Assembly (NCBI GenBank): GCA_032191485.1
Contig: JAVDOI010000010.1
Coordinates: forward strand, 3,324,661-3,388,660
Reading direction: 5' to 3'
Length of the DNA: 64,000 nt
Source of the DNA: Leptoclinus maculatus
Lineage: Eukaryota > Chordata > Actinopteri > Perciformes > Stichaeidae
Under the pieces are notes generated by a model that was given only the letters and a program-made list of their open reading frames with translations, searched no databases and was not told the origin of the DNA. Below, piece by piece: positions 23,694 to 35,919 of this stretch; the stretch's first letter is position 1; the number at the start of each line of letters is the position of its first letter. The position numbers and the translations under genes were made by a program.

Positions 23694-26600
23694 CTACCAC
23701 CAGCCTCCTGGTCTGGATCCACCGGCACCTTGAGAACGCATGTCATGCCACAGCTTCACTAAGGGCTCCCGCTTCCTCCAAATCAGCTTGTGACCGTATG
23801 CCACATACCATCTGTAGGACGAGATGCATGGAGTATTAAGACTTAAACTGCTTAGTATTAATACACAATAACATCGTTTGAGAAGATTTATGCCACTGTA
23901 AGTAGCATAAACCTGAAGTTTTAGCTACAACAATGTAATAACTCAGAAACAAAGTACTATTACAGCTGTTTCATGTGATAACAGCGTATGAGTGACTTAA
24001 TCAGCTATTATCTTGTGACAGAAATTCCATACTTGGTTCACATGATGACTACTGAGCCATATGCTGATGAAGACGGTACGATGTCTTTGAAAGAACCTGA
24101 AAAGGCGAGTAAGTGGACCTTGAGTTGAGATTATTTTGTCAAACTACAGTGGACCATTTAGTAGCAGTCCTGGAGCTTTGGATCGAATCGCACGATGTTC
24201 ACCGGCAGATGGTGTTTGTTCAAGTTATTCTAAATCTTCAAATTACTTTTTTTTTTCCTGAGCATTTAAAGGACTTCGAACCTCCGCTTTTAAGCTGAAG
24301 AAGATCACGTGACGCGATCGAAAGGTCCAGAGCCCCTACGAAGTGGACCTTTTGGTGGGATTGTTCTCCGCTGTTAAGAATGAACTCCGAACCTCCGCTA
24401 CAAGAATACTTTTTACTCTTTCACTGCACTTCTTACAATTTAGGCCGAACCCCAAACTTTAGTCTCTGAACTGCATCTGATGTACTTAGAGGATAAAAGT
24501 AAGACTCGGGGGTCATTCCATTCTCCAATATGAAAAAACTAACACAAATGTTGTATTATTGTTTGTGGCCCATCATTTATCTGGAGAGTTTTTCTTGCCT
24601 AAAACAAAACATAAATACATTTTTCTTCTCAACGTTAGAGGAACATTGGCCACTCACACTCCAAAGAGAGCTCCTCCAACGTGAGCCGCGTGGTCAAACA
24701 GCCGCCATCCCAGTACGAGCCCTGCTGCATCTATGGCAACAAGCGCTTTCAGAGCCTAAAGGCAGACCAAGGACAGGAACCGGAAGTTACACTCAAATGT
24801 GCTGACGTAAATCATCAACAACAACCATCTCTCTGTCATGCACTCAGAACATACGTGCTTACACATCCACTCACACACACACACACTGGACTTTGTCCAT
24901 TTCACTCGTGCACAAGAAGTGCACGCCAACACACACACATTGAGTCACTTACATTTCCTGCAGTGAAAGTGATCATGGGGAGGAAGATTATGCCCAGTTT
25001 GGCCTCTGGCATTTTTGCACAAACTGCGGCCAGTACTGCCATGACGGCACCTGACTGTGGAGCAAACAAAGCACAGGTCAGCACATTATTAAGACTGCTG
25101 TACTGCTGCTGTGTTGAGCTCTGGGAAGATTTTAGCAAAACTCTTACTGCTCCCAAGGATGGATGGAGACGTCCAGTCGCAGTTTTACACGTGTAGCTGA
25201 CCATAGTTGAAATCACACCTGAAAATACACGTTATGATTGAGATGCCACTCAGTATGCAATTATGTAATTAATTGTATGTCTTGAAGATTTAGTTATTTA
25301 TAATGTGTATTACTTTAAACATTGAAAGCTGAACCTAAATAGACGAGATTATTCAATGCAATGTTATTAGACCCTGTTCTTCATTTGACTTACCAGCAGA
25401 GAGGTAGACTGCAAGAAACTGCTCCTTGCCTAAGAGAGAGACGATTCCTGATGAGAATGTCCACAGGACATACATGTTGGCCACCATGTGGACAATGGAG
25501 TAATGGCTGAAGGAGGACAGGACCATGGGAAGGTACCGTGTTTCTGCAGGGGGAGAGAATAATGAAGAGAGAAATTGATCATGGTCAGTGGATCCGGCTG
25601 CAAATTATACCCATGCAGGAAAATCATTGCCCTTGCTGTCCTTGTGTAAGCACTTTGATATATTTATAAAACGTGTGTACTCACTGGAAGCTGGGTTGGA
25701 TGTGAAGTACTTTATCATGCTTCTTTGCATTGAAGGGATCCGCCAGCAACACAGGACGACAGCATTTACTGCGATGATGCCTGGAAAACAGTAATAAGGA
25801 AAAGTGACAATGAAGAAATGTGGGATTAAATTAAACACATGTAAAGATGTTGATGCTAATCCATGCAATGTGAAGGAACACGGGGACAAAATGAGTTACC
25901 GGTGGCGGTCTTCTGCCCCTCTGTGAGGCTGCTCCAGAAGTCATCCACCATCGACACCAGGAGGATGAGCTGCTGCTGGAAGCCTGACAACTGGTTCCAC
26001 CAGTCATGCCAGTACGCCATGTCCTGAGACCCCTGTAGTATATCAACGCTTCATTGAATCATTGTTAGCAGCCTATTCGTTACATATATATATATATATA
26101 TACGTTGACAGCAGTGGAGGAGAGAGAGCCAGCAGTTTGTGTCACTAAAACCTCACCTGTAAGAGTTTTTCTGACTCCGCTTCCTCTTTTGCATTCTGAA
26201 CTCTTAACTTCAGGGTCTCGTATTGCAGAATGGCCGCTGCACCAAAGGAGCAACCTGTAAACTGACACGGAGTCAGACAGCAACCAACCAAGCAATGCCA
26301 TCACACACTGACCCAAACCTTTTAGTGTTGCATGCATCATTCTCCTTCTAGTAGAAGAGTTGGAGGACCTACCCCTACTGTGAACATCAGCGGTTTGAAA
26401 AGCGACGGCCTGGGGACTTTGGGAGGAGGTGGCATGCCAGCCTCAGAGGGAGTAGGTTTTGTTTCTTGGGTGACATTTCCTTTCTTTGTTTCCAGCCTTT
26501 TGGCTTCCCGACGGAAACCACACCTCTGTTGGTTGTGGGGGTTCAGTCTGCCATAAAACAAAAAAAATACATATGATGTAAGGCAAAGCTTGTAATGTTC

Positions 26601-27362
26601 ATTTTATCTTGAGGTGTTGATTCAACTATTTGTAGGGCTGAAACTAATTCTTATTTTAATTATTTATTCCTTGTTTGGTCTTTGACAGTAATTTGGGACA
26701 AATGTAGATCACGATGTCCTGCAGCCCACAGCGATGTCTTCAAACTGCTCGTTTTGTCTAAAACTAAACCATAATTAGTTTACTATCACATGAGACAAAG
26801 AAAAGCATCAAACCTCCATAACTGAGAAACTGGAAATCAACGAATATTTTGGCATTTTGTGAAGAAAGAAATATTATTTTGTACAATGTTACGGTTAATA
26901 TGACCAACAACCCTTTGTGTTTACCCTGATCTGTGTATCAGTGATGTCACTATTCTAGGTGAGTATAGCGTGCAGGCTCGGGATGTTGGTCAAAACTATA
27001 GCTGTTTACTTCCGAGGCTACAGAATAAGCTAAACATGAAGGAACATCTGGACATTAGTTATGCTGCTCGATCTGTTAAAAGGCAGATACAGATAACACA
27101 CTGTACACTTCTACTGTAAACATATGTAATAAGTGATATAGCTGTGTGCTTCAGTCCCGTGAATCTCTTTACAATGACAGTGGGAACAGTTAGGTAATCA
27201 CACACACACGCGCGCGCGTCCTGTCAGTGTTATTCCTGCTAACGCAAACCATGCGACCTAAACAGCGTTTACATCTTCTCACCTGGTGCATCGTGAGGTA
27301 GTGTTGGTGGATCTGAGGAACTCTGTTTTAGCCCATTTCATCACGCATCCTCGCCACGCCAT
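23694..27362 (-). CDS. parl: Presenilin-associated rhomboid-like protein, mitochondrial intramembrane protease
   Basis: PARL is a rhomboid serine protease of the mitochondrial inner membrane that cleaves PINK1, PGAM5 and other transmembrane substrates. Ten exons in transcript order: 27362-27283, 26547-26373, 26261-26157, 26032-25900, 25780-25685, 25543-25394, 25218-25148, 25054-24953, 24755-24658, 23811-23694. They total 1,128 nt (375 residues; the human protein has 379). The start MAWRG matches the mammalian N-terminus and leads into a basic mitochondrial targeting region. Conserved blocks include CGFRREAKR, VGFTGCSFGAAA, IPSMQRSMIKYFTSNPAS, HMVANMYVLW (HxxxN motif), the catalytic GASGA with Ser271, and FDHAAHVGGALFG with catalytic His329. 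The 58-residue Ser-His spacing equals that of human PARL. The serine is the first codon of exon 8. Teleost duplicate a or b was not resolved. Confidence 0.94.
24108..24420. repeat. Unclassified interspersed repeat with internal duplication, in the last parl intron
   Basis: The phrases 'agtggacctt' (24112, 24341) and 'gaacctccgct' (24279, 24390) each occur twice in the same order, suggesting two partial units in tandem. The family was not identified. Confidence 0.35.
26633..26880 (+). repeat. Degenerate copy of a common teleost DNA repeat, in parl intron 1
   Basis: The sequence 'agggctgaaactaattctta ... tcttcaaactgctcgttttgtct ... agtttactatcacatgagacaaagaaaagcatcaaa ... gaaactggaaatcaacgaatattttggcattttg' follows the order of a very common fish repeat whose ends read 'gggctgcaactaatgatta'. 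The right terminus is missing or too decayed to see. Confidence 0.55.
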
Positions 27363-28189
27363 GTTGGAGATGACCTCCTGCCTGAAGCCCATCCCACTGA
27401 CACGCTGGGAGCTAATGCTGCGTTCAAGGACTCGTCTAAAAGCTCCGACGTCCGAGTTCCACTCAAGGGCTCTTGGTTTAACAAAGACTATATTGTTTAT
27501 ATTAGCTGCAAATAAAAATGCATCTATTTGTTTGGTTAATGCAACTGCAACACCATGTAGGCTACATTATATATGAATACAAGTCTAAGCTGGTTGTACA
27601 CAGGGTACATACATGTAAAGGTAGGTCTATATGTAGGCTACTGTACATAAACCTCCTCCTATACCTATAGTTATTTATTAGCCAACTTAACCCAATAATA
27701 ATATCATAGCATGCTTTGTGTGAACACATTTAACAGTATAAATATGTCCTGTATATTTTTTTTACGGTGAAATATTGTATATTGTTTTTATCTTGTTTGG
27801 TTTCGTCTGTATTTTCTTGTTGAATTCTACGTTTTTTTGGTTTAATGTTTAATGTATTGTTGAGTTTGTCTTTTGAAATCTCTCTTGCGTATTTATTGTT
27901 GAGTTTAATGTATTTCAAAGGCCCATCTAAGGATGAGCAGTTCAACAGTGCAGATTATCTTAGGCTATAAATGCTGTGAGTGTGTTGCACTGGTTTATCT
28001 GACATACCTGTCCCTATGCAAATAAACATATATACATATAGATAATGTATTTACAATGAGAGCTACTGAAAACCAAACAGTGAAATTATTTGTATATGTA
28101 AGTATACCGGGCCAATGCAAATAAATGCAGCTGAGGGTACTGTGTTGTGCAGACACTACAACATATTTGTGTTTTTACTTCACTTCCCT

Positions 28190-28670
28190 CTAGTGGCGTA
28201 TGAAAGTACATTTACTAAAGTAATGAACTGAAAAGTACAGTTTATAAGTACTTTCGATTTTGTGCTATTTTAAACTTTGACTCGACTACATTTCAGAGGG
28301 AAATATTGTACTTTTTACTTTACTACATTCATTTAACAGCCTGTGGCTATGCAGAACTGATGATCAGTTTCTACACAGCAGGAACACAATAGGGAACGCA
28401 TAATTAACTACCAAACAGTATATAGAGCAACTCAAATTACACATTCATTCACCAGTAATACTAATTGAATAATGTAACATAATAATATCACTCTGACAGG
28501 GGCACTTCTACACAATAAGTACTTTTACTTTTGATAGTTTAAGCACTTTTAATACTTTTACTTGAGTAAAATGTTGTATGCAGGACTTCTACAGAGTAAT
28601 TTTTCTTTGTTGTATTGATACTTTTACTTAAGTAAAAGATCAAAAATGTAAAATGTAAAACCTTTGAGCA
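28190..28670. repeat. Teleost interspersed repeat of the 'agtacttttacttaagtaaa' type
   Basis: Contains 'gactacatttcagagggaaatattgtactttttactttactacattcatttaacag', 'aagtacttttacttttgatagttt', 'tgcaggacttctac' and 'gatacttttacttaagtaaaagatc', in the order found in a widespread fish non-autonomous DNA repeat. Related fragments lie at about 38215-38320 and, in the opposite orientation, at 58225-58320. Confidence 0.6.
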
Positions 28671-28856
28671 TATATAGAAGAATAAGAAGACGGAGTGATT
28701 GAGAACACCGTCAAATTACATGACAATATATGATATATGAATATATGACATATTCTTCAGAGTGTCAAAATATTAGTAAAAATATAATAAAATTACTCTT
28801 ATCATTATTATTATCATTATTATTAAAACCTTTGGTGACCACACTGAAATTAGTTT

Positions 28857-29219
28857 TCATGAAAACAAGAGAGAATGCAGTCGAAGCCCTGGACTAAACA
28901 GTATTGATGGTGTTGCTATTGGCATCTGGACAAGTTCCACAAACTCCTCACAAGCTTGCCAGGGACTCCAGAAATAGGTGAAGAAGGTAGAATTCACAAT
29001 GAGAACGCTGCACTGCAGTGTCTGCAGAGCAACTAGGGCTCTCCTCCAATGCAATATCTGCACTCGGCTGGCTGGGCTATCATAGCTATACACGAATATT
29101 GCACAAAGAAATTCCGTAATAGATATAGACAAGAATAAAACAAGTTTAGGAGTAGGTAGGTAATTAATCTTAGCTGAGGCAGACAATGCGTTCATTGGGG
29201 ACATCATAATACAAGCCAA
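28857..29219 (-). other. Unassigned open reading frame of 120 codons
   Basis: The minus-strand frame starts MACIMMSPMNALSASAKINY and has hydrophobic stretches (LVLFLSISITEFLCAIFVYS; VALQTLQCSVLIVNSTFFTYF). I recognise no family. No splice context, polyadenylation signal or conserved motif supports it. It may be chance, a repeat relic or an exon of an unannotated gene. Confidence 0.15.
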
Positions 29220-31354
29220 TTATGTAGTTAAACAGAAAAGTGCAAAGGTTGCAGGCTAAAGATAACGGTGTACAAAGACAGAAGAGCTCGATGCCTTTGC
29301 CACTGAATGGACCCAAGGACGCCAAGTTAGATGATATCCTATGGGTGCAGGTCTGGGGCAAGGGAGGACAGGGAGATGAGGAGGAGGGATGAAGAGAGCA
29401 GAGAAGCAAAGGGAGGGATGACATTGATAGGAGTGAGCACGGGACCGATTGAGGTGGGGAGGCCAAAAAAAAAGGACCAGAAAGGGGAAGAGAGTGGACG
29501 AAAAGAGGGTGAGAATCATGAAATATTTAAGTGGCTGCATAAGTTAAAATAGGTAAAAGCTGTTAGGATTTTTGGTAAAAGAGCAATACGATGCATCGGC
29601 CCTGCAATGCAACGACACAACCACACACACACAATCATCTCTCTCTGAATCTGTAGAGGACTATAGGTTATTTTCTGGTCAATGCAGTGCATTTTTTTGT
29701 TCCCCCAGCAGAGGTGTCCTCTTTCAGGTCCCCTCATCGATTTGCTGTAAACCGACGCCAGCCAGGATTTGCCTGTGTCGGCAACAGGGCCTCGGTCACG
29801 TGACAGGACGTATCTGAAGTCAGAACAACTTGTCATTCATGTAGGACACTCATTTATCTTACTGCAAGTATGTCCAGAAAGAGAGAATAATAACAACAAT
29901 CTGACGTTCGGCTCCCATATTTGTGATTTGGACCCACAGGCAGGCAGACGCATGAGGCTGAACGTCATTTGGCCTTGAGGCTTCTATTTCAGCCCAAAGG
30001 ATAGAAACATCTTATGCCAGCAGCACAGTCTTTTTATACCATCAGAGGGAATTCTAGCTGTTATCATAGAGTCCCATCAGAATGCTGACGGTGAGCTTTC
30101 CATGACGCTGATCAATGGGCGAGTTAGACGACACCACACTGTGACTTGTTTTCTGCATAGATTTTGAGACCCGGCGGTCAGAGTGTGACCGTGGTGTTTT
30201 CGGGAAGCAGCTGATTTACACTAATAAACTGTGTGAAGTGGACACTGAGTGGGATTTCAGATAATTCCACCACTGCAAAGTCCTGATGTTTATTTTACCC
30301 AAAACACCCCAGAGGAAAAAGCACACAGCATGACAACATCAATCTCTCACTATTCTGTGGTTTTTTAAATTAAAAAATGCATTGCAAACAAAACAAAACA
30401 TGAGAGCAGCACACTCTTATGCACACACTATACCTTATATGCCCCGGCAATTCACACCGAGTTGATAACACAATACGAGCCACTTCCTCCAGAGTGCAAA
30501 GCACCAATCCATTACAATGGAAGAGTCAGCTCATTCAGGATGCACAGTGCAGTGTTTGATCATGCTGTACACAATGTCCGTCGGAATTCTACTGCAGTAT
30601 AATCAAATAACAGGCACAATAAAGAGTCGGACGCTCAGGACAGAAATATTGATTTGATTCATTCATTAACTATTGATGTCTCTCGGCAAAATATCATCTG
30701 CCTTTGCAGAACGGTAAAGTAACATGGTAAGGTATGTGGGCAGCAGGTGTGTGAGGACAGAGCTCACCATAGGCTGTTAATTCAGAAGTAAGCAAACATA
30801 CTCTCACTGGCATGTCCTTAAGTATTGCAGATCTTTTTCATGAAAATAGTCCTGACACACCAGTGATAAAAAATTGCAATTGCTGTACAATTTTGATAGG
30901 TATAAGTTTGCCAATTGTGTCCCCAAAACCTAGAAAAGAGGATGAGATGGAATATTAAAGTATTCTGGTTTCTCTATTATAAAGTGCATGTTTGGCAACT
31001 TTTTGTTGTAGACGTGAAAGTCTGTAAATCTGAAACGTATACGCAGCATAGATCTGGATTGTATGAATGTGTGGTGTCTTATCGCGCACGGCACTGTAAT
31101 AAATATTATTATATACATATTCAAATTGAAGATGTTTTGAATAGAAAAAAAACAGCATTGACCAGGGTTTATTTATGGAACACTTTTGTCAGCATAAATC
31201 ATAAGCACAAATTATAAGCGTGCTGGTTTGCCAGGAAATTAAAAAAACTGGCAGTGTTTCAGCCCAACAGCAACAAAAATAGCTCCAGACAAAAAACACA
31301 TTTACTGTACTCCTGCATCAAGACACAATGCACACCCTGCATCCGCTCTCCCCT

Positions 31355-31359
<5 letters not shown>

Positions 31360-31410
<51 letters not shown>
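31360..31410 (+). repeat. (CA)n microsatellite upstream of fgf12 candidate exon 1B
   Basis: About 25 uninterrupted CA units ending about 300 bases before the candidate start at 31715. Confidence 0.95.
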
Positions 31411-31413
<3 letters not shown>

Positions 31414-31714
31414 CCCAACCCTCCTCCCTCGTTCTTTACCTGAGCCCTCAGTCCACCTTACTCAGAAACTCTCGCGAACACGAAGGGATAAGCACGAGCT
31501 CACCGAAGAGCTCTGCATCCGGTGTCGCTTTCGTGCGTTTTTAGGGAGGGGGGTCCCCACAAGGAGCTCATTTTGTAATATATTACTTGAAACAAGCAAC
31601 TTGCCTCCCTGCCCTGCTCTGCTGTCCCAACTGAAGAAGCGAGCGCGCGCCACCTTAAGCGCAATCCTCCAGCCTACGTCGGCAATACAATCAACTTCTG
31701 CACCGCAAGGGGAC

Positions 31715-31733
31715 ATGGGTGATAAACGCGCCG
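31715..31733 (+). CDS. fgf12: Candidate alternative first coding exon of fgf12 (short, 'B'-type)
   Basis: ATG in a good context (ggacATGG) opens a 19-base coding exon MGDKRA-G that ends at a strong donor (ccg|gtaagg). It stops in phase 1, exactly as required by fgf12 exon 2 at 49839, giving MGDKRA-EPQLKG. Mammalian FGF12-B begins MESK-EPQLKG, and its exon is, to my knowledge, also upstream of the 1A exon. The resulting protein would have 182 residues, against 181 in human FGF12-B. The surroundings are CpG-rich (gcgagcgcgcgccacc), with a CA run about 300 bases upstream. The exon is so short that chance cannot be excluded. Confidence 0.5.
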
Positions 31734-32009
31734 GTAAGGAACTTCCACGCGCTTGTTTATGAATAAGTTATGAGCTCGTTGTCGCTGCTTATTTGTGTGG
31801 CGTCTCTGGTGCACAGACTGCGGAACACAAAAAAATTGCCTTAACTTTGTTAGTAAATCTGCAGCAGAGCACCACATGTGATAGAGTTGGGATACACTTT
31901 CATAGCCCGGGTTAGCACTTAAGCGTGCGGATGCACGCGCATGATGCTGTGCATGCCTGTGTGTACGTTAACCAGCCTCATCAGCACATGCTCCGGTGCT
32001 GCAGCGCGA

Positions 32010-32036
32010 TGCTGCTGCTGCTGCTGCTGCTGCTGC
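32010..32036 (+). repeat. (GCT)n trinucleotide run
   Basis: About nine GCT/CTG units in GC-rich sequence about 300 bases downstream of candidate exon 1B. No coding context was seen. Confidence 0.85.
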
Positions 32037-35000
32037 ACCCCGGCTTCACGGCTCAGTCTGCCGCCTCCACTAGTTTGCTTTAGCCGTTTAGAAAACCTTT
32101 CCACCTCGAGGTGTTAAGAGTTATCAGCACTATTAAATCAGGCCACAATGTAGGCCTGTTTAAAAAAACATCTTATGGCATGCAACTTGTACAAATAGGC
32201 CTGCATTACAGTGTTTTCACCCCCGGTGTTGCGCATGGTAAACGGTTTTAGTCTCCCTGCTGGAGCTTTCCTGTGCTCTGTCGGTGCTGTCAGCTGATTT
32301 AGACAAAAACTGCTGGCTCTTCACTTTTTTTTTTTTTTTTTGTCGGCGAGATGAATGCTGCTGTTCCCGGCGGTGTGGCCTCAACGATCAGCATGCCTGT
32401 TTTTGACAATGCTTTTCAAATCTGCCAGTAATGGGCTGTATAGAGGCTGTTATTCAGAGGATAGAGTTTGCTGCATGAAAAGCTTGATGCGTCCGTATGC
32501 TTACACATAAATATGTAACTGACTCTTAAACGTATATATGTAGTTGTGTAGGCGGTGTAGTATAATGATGCATGGGGGTTAAATCACAAATCAGGTACAT
32601 TCCCTTCTTAAAATATATCCAAGGGACAGAGCGCCCTTCTTTAAGTAGGGTAACCTTCTCGCTCCATGGTCACCCTGATCTCTTTTACCCAGAGTTTAAA
32701 GTAAAACCAAAAATGCTGCAGTAAAGCATGACACAGAAGTCATGCTGTACACAGTACATGTGAGGGGTAACTGTGTATGGGGGCTCACCTATAGGTCCTC
32801 TCTAGGCTGTAAACCTGACCCACCCTTCTTATGTACGCTTTGGGATCCGCAGAGTACACGGCCTTGTTCATTGATTCCACACGGGGAAAATGAAGTGTTC
32901 ACTACCACAAATGCTTTATGCTTTACTGTCACGCATCATGTCCTCTGTTCCTGTGTTGTTGTTAACGCTTCCCACCAGATCACAGGGTCTGCATCCTTCT
33001 ACTCTATATCAGGAGAGACTTTAAATTGATGTTATCTCATTGGACTTAGTCCGTTTTTTCGCCTGTCGTCTCCGTTCAATAAAACTTTTTTTCATGCCAC
33101 ATGTGCCTCTATGGAAACATTAAAAATCTAAATATTTCCAGGACAGTTATGACAATACAAATCAGGTGAATCAGGGCTGATATCCACAATAAAAAAGCCA
33201 ACACCAGCTCAATACAGTACATCAGTCTGACCTCATATACGTCTTTCTTTAGACCAACAGTTTGCGCTCTCCGTTTGTGTCTCAGTGGCAGAAAGGATAA
33301 TACAATAACTGGTTCATTTCATATTTCCTGTTTTATTCATCAGTTGGTGGGTGTGGCGGGCTCTCCAGCTACATACATGTACCGTTGGAATGTCAGTTTG
33401 TTTGTGTGTTAGTGTTACTGTAGCAGTTTCTTTTCATACATTTGTCCGTGGTGAACTGTTTGACTGGTCTCTTCTTGTTATGTGTCACTGTAACCAAACT
33501 AGTTTAGTTGTCTCATCTAATGGCAGGATTGCCGACTGGCAAAACGGGCAACTGTGTAGCAATTTGATAAATTCTAATTGTGCTTTGGAATACGGAATCA
33601 TGCACCATTACATCAGCAACTGCTAGCTGACTAACAAGGGCCTTGTGGGTCCTGTTTTATGACCTGATCTTGATGACTCGTCTTGAAGAGTTCCTCTGCG
33701 TCAAAAGCTTGTTTTTAATGACAGCCCCCCCTCATGCTGTATACACACAGAAGAATAAAGCACATTTCTCACAGTGTTTCTGTGGTCTGTTGTGTGCAAC
33801 ATCCTTCATGTGCCCAGGTGTCTTCCATGTGCGAAGTCCACTTCACAAACTGGTACACACAGCCGCTCAAGCGCTGCTGATTCCTTTCTACCCTTCCTCA
33901 CTCTCCTCGTCTTTTAAATCCCCTCTTTCTTCGGTCTTGCACACGACAGCAACCTCTTTACCTCTCATTTCTTACTCTCTCCACATATTTGCAGACTTGG
34001 CTATCGCATGATTTAAAAAGAGTCTCCTTCCTTCTTAGAGAGCCGCTCTTGTTGTCTTTTCCTATACTCTCCTTCATTTAATACACAGGGCTACACAGCA
34101 GATCCACTGACAAAAACAGAACAACGCTGTGAGGCTGACACGTTATCTGTGACAAAGTGTCTTGTTGCTGTGTTGTTGTACTCCGATTGAGCCACTAACC
34201 TCAAGTTTGCACACTTGTCATTTTGCAACAGATTTTTGGCAGCTTTACTTAATGCAACCATGAACAGCTTTGCCAATTTTTTTAGCAACGCAGACGTTGC
34301 TTTGGCTTTGCAGAATATGAGAATGCTTTCTGGCATTTCAGAAAATGTTAGTTACCATCAACAGTGACTCAGTGCTGTTGTACGACACAGTGTATGTTTA
34401 TGTTACTCACATAATCAAAGGCCTTCTTCCTCTTCTTCTCTGCATTGGCTGTTGTAGCTGAGCATTAAAACCAACACTTATAGAATTAAGCGCAACAGAT
34501 GCCAGTACATTTTCACACTTTACAGTAGTTTGGATGTTTTAAACACTTTAAAAGGAAGTTTTTACATGTTTTTAGCTCCAACTGAATGTATCCATTATTG
34601 AACCAGAAAGGTCCCATTGAGATATAATATCTCTTCTGCCGGGGGAGAAACTTACCAAAACAGACATGTCAATAACACTCACATGGTACTTCAAAGAATT
34701 TAATGGTGAACAGTAAACAATGCAATACTTGTAATATTGTTGACCCAAATACTTGATGTCCAAATATTTTTTGCATAACATGACTCTTTATACACCAGGT
34801 TTTAAACGAGTAAGTGGCTTTTTCGTGTGTTTTGTGATGATGTGTTTTACTGTGGGCAGCTCTGCGGTAAACACAAACAACTGAGTCATCCTCACAGTAC
34901 TTTAACAGTTGCACTAGTTATAAGTTAGTAGTAATATGCTGTGTTTCAAATTTATTTTTCTATTTAATGTTGAACAAAAACTGTTGGACAAACTCACTGT

Positions 35001-35919
35001 TCTGTATATATTGCGTGTGGTGTTTCTGCTTGTTTTAACACTTCATTGATATTAAACTGACTGAAACATCTCAAATGCAGTTTTAATGGCGGCACCTTAC
35101 AGTCAAACGTAAAGGTGTAGAAGTGTTGTGCATTGTTTTGCATGCATACTTCTGTGCAATGGTGTTTGATCAATGCTTGGCTGCACAGCATGAATTTGTA
35201 ATGATAGAGCCATCAAAGCATTTGTTGGGTTCACTAGTTTGAGTTTTAATATTCTTGAAATAGTTTTGCTTCCCACTGCAGAAACAAACAACCAACCCTG
35301 CTGTTGAGAAATAATAAATTAAACTGAAAATGAAATGATCTGGAAGAACGGGGACATCCAAATCTCAATTTGCAGCTACTTATCTAAATTGGACAAGTGT
35401 TTTTCTTCCCGTAAATGTTTGGTCAGCATAATCACAATGCATTTCAACATGATACATTTTGATTGCAGTACCATTCAAAGCCGGTATCTCTTTACAAGGT
35501 GAACATTTTAACCTCGCTTCTGTTGACAGACAGTATAGGAAGGTGAAATGAGAGCTGGCTGGTCTCGCATCTTTCCACAGTGTCATCACAGACAGATCTG
35601 AGTTTGCTCAAATACATAAAGGACGCGTCTTTTTTTGGACAAGGTAACGTTACGAAACATGCTGAGTGAATGACGACGGGTCATCCGCGAGGTGTCACGG
35701 GGGGTCTGAAGCTAAGAGAAATGTGTGATTGGGGGAAGGGGGATTTTACATCGGAAATTGGTACTTCCAAGGACGTGTTTTCATCTGGGGACAGGGGGGG
35801 GGAAATATCCACCTCACTGTTATGGTTTCAGGTTGATTTTCGTACTAAAATCTCTCTGAACATTGCCCTCCTACTGCTCAGCCACCAAAGTCCAGACGGG
35901 AGAAGAGAGGAGCTGATAA

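Larger units (their letters stand above)
27363..31714. other. Intergenic region between parl and the first fgf12 candidate exon
   Basis: No gene could be supported. It starts with the parl promoter region, where a fragment 'gctgcgttcaaggactcgtc' (from about 27418) resembles the edge of a fish DNA transposon. Other content: two octamer motifs ATGCAAAT (about 28016 and 28115), an interspersed repeat at 28190-28670, a purine-rich stretch at 29340-29520, and a 49-base CA run at 31360-31410. A 120-codon open frame on the minus strand (29219-28857) is unassigned. Confidence 0.5.

Noticed and set aside
29331..29552. Charged frame (GREDREMRRRDEESRE...) on the plus strand
   Set aside because: Low-complexity purine-rich sequence; no homology or splice signals.
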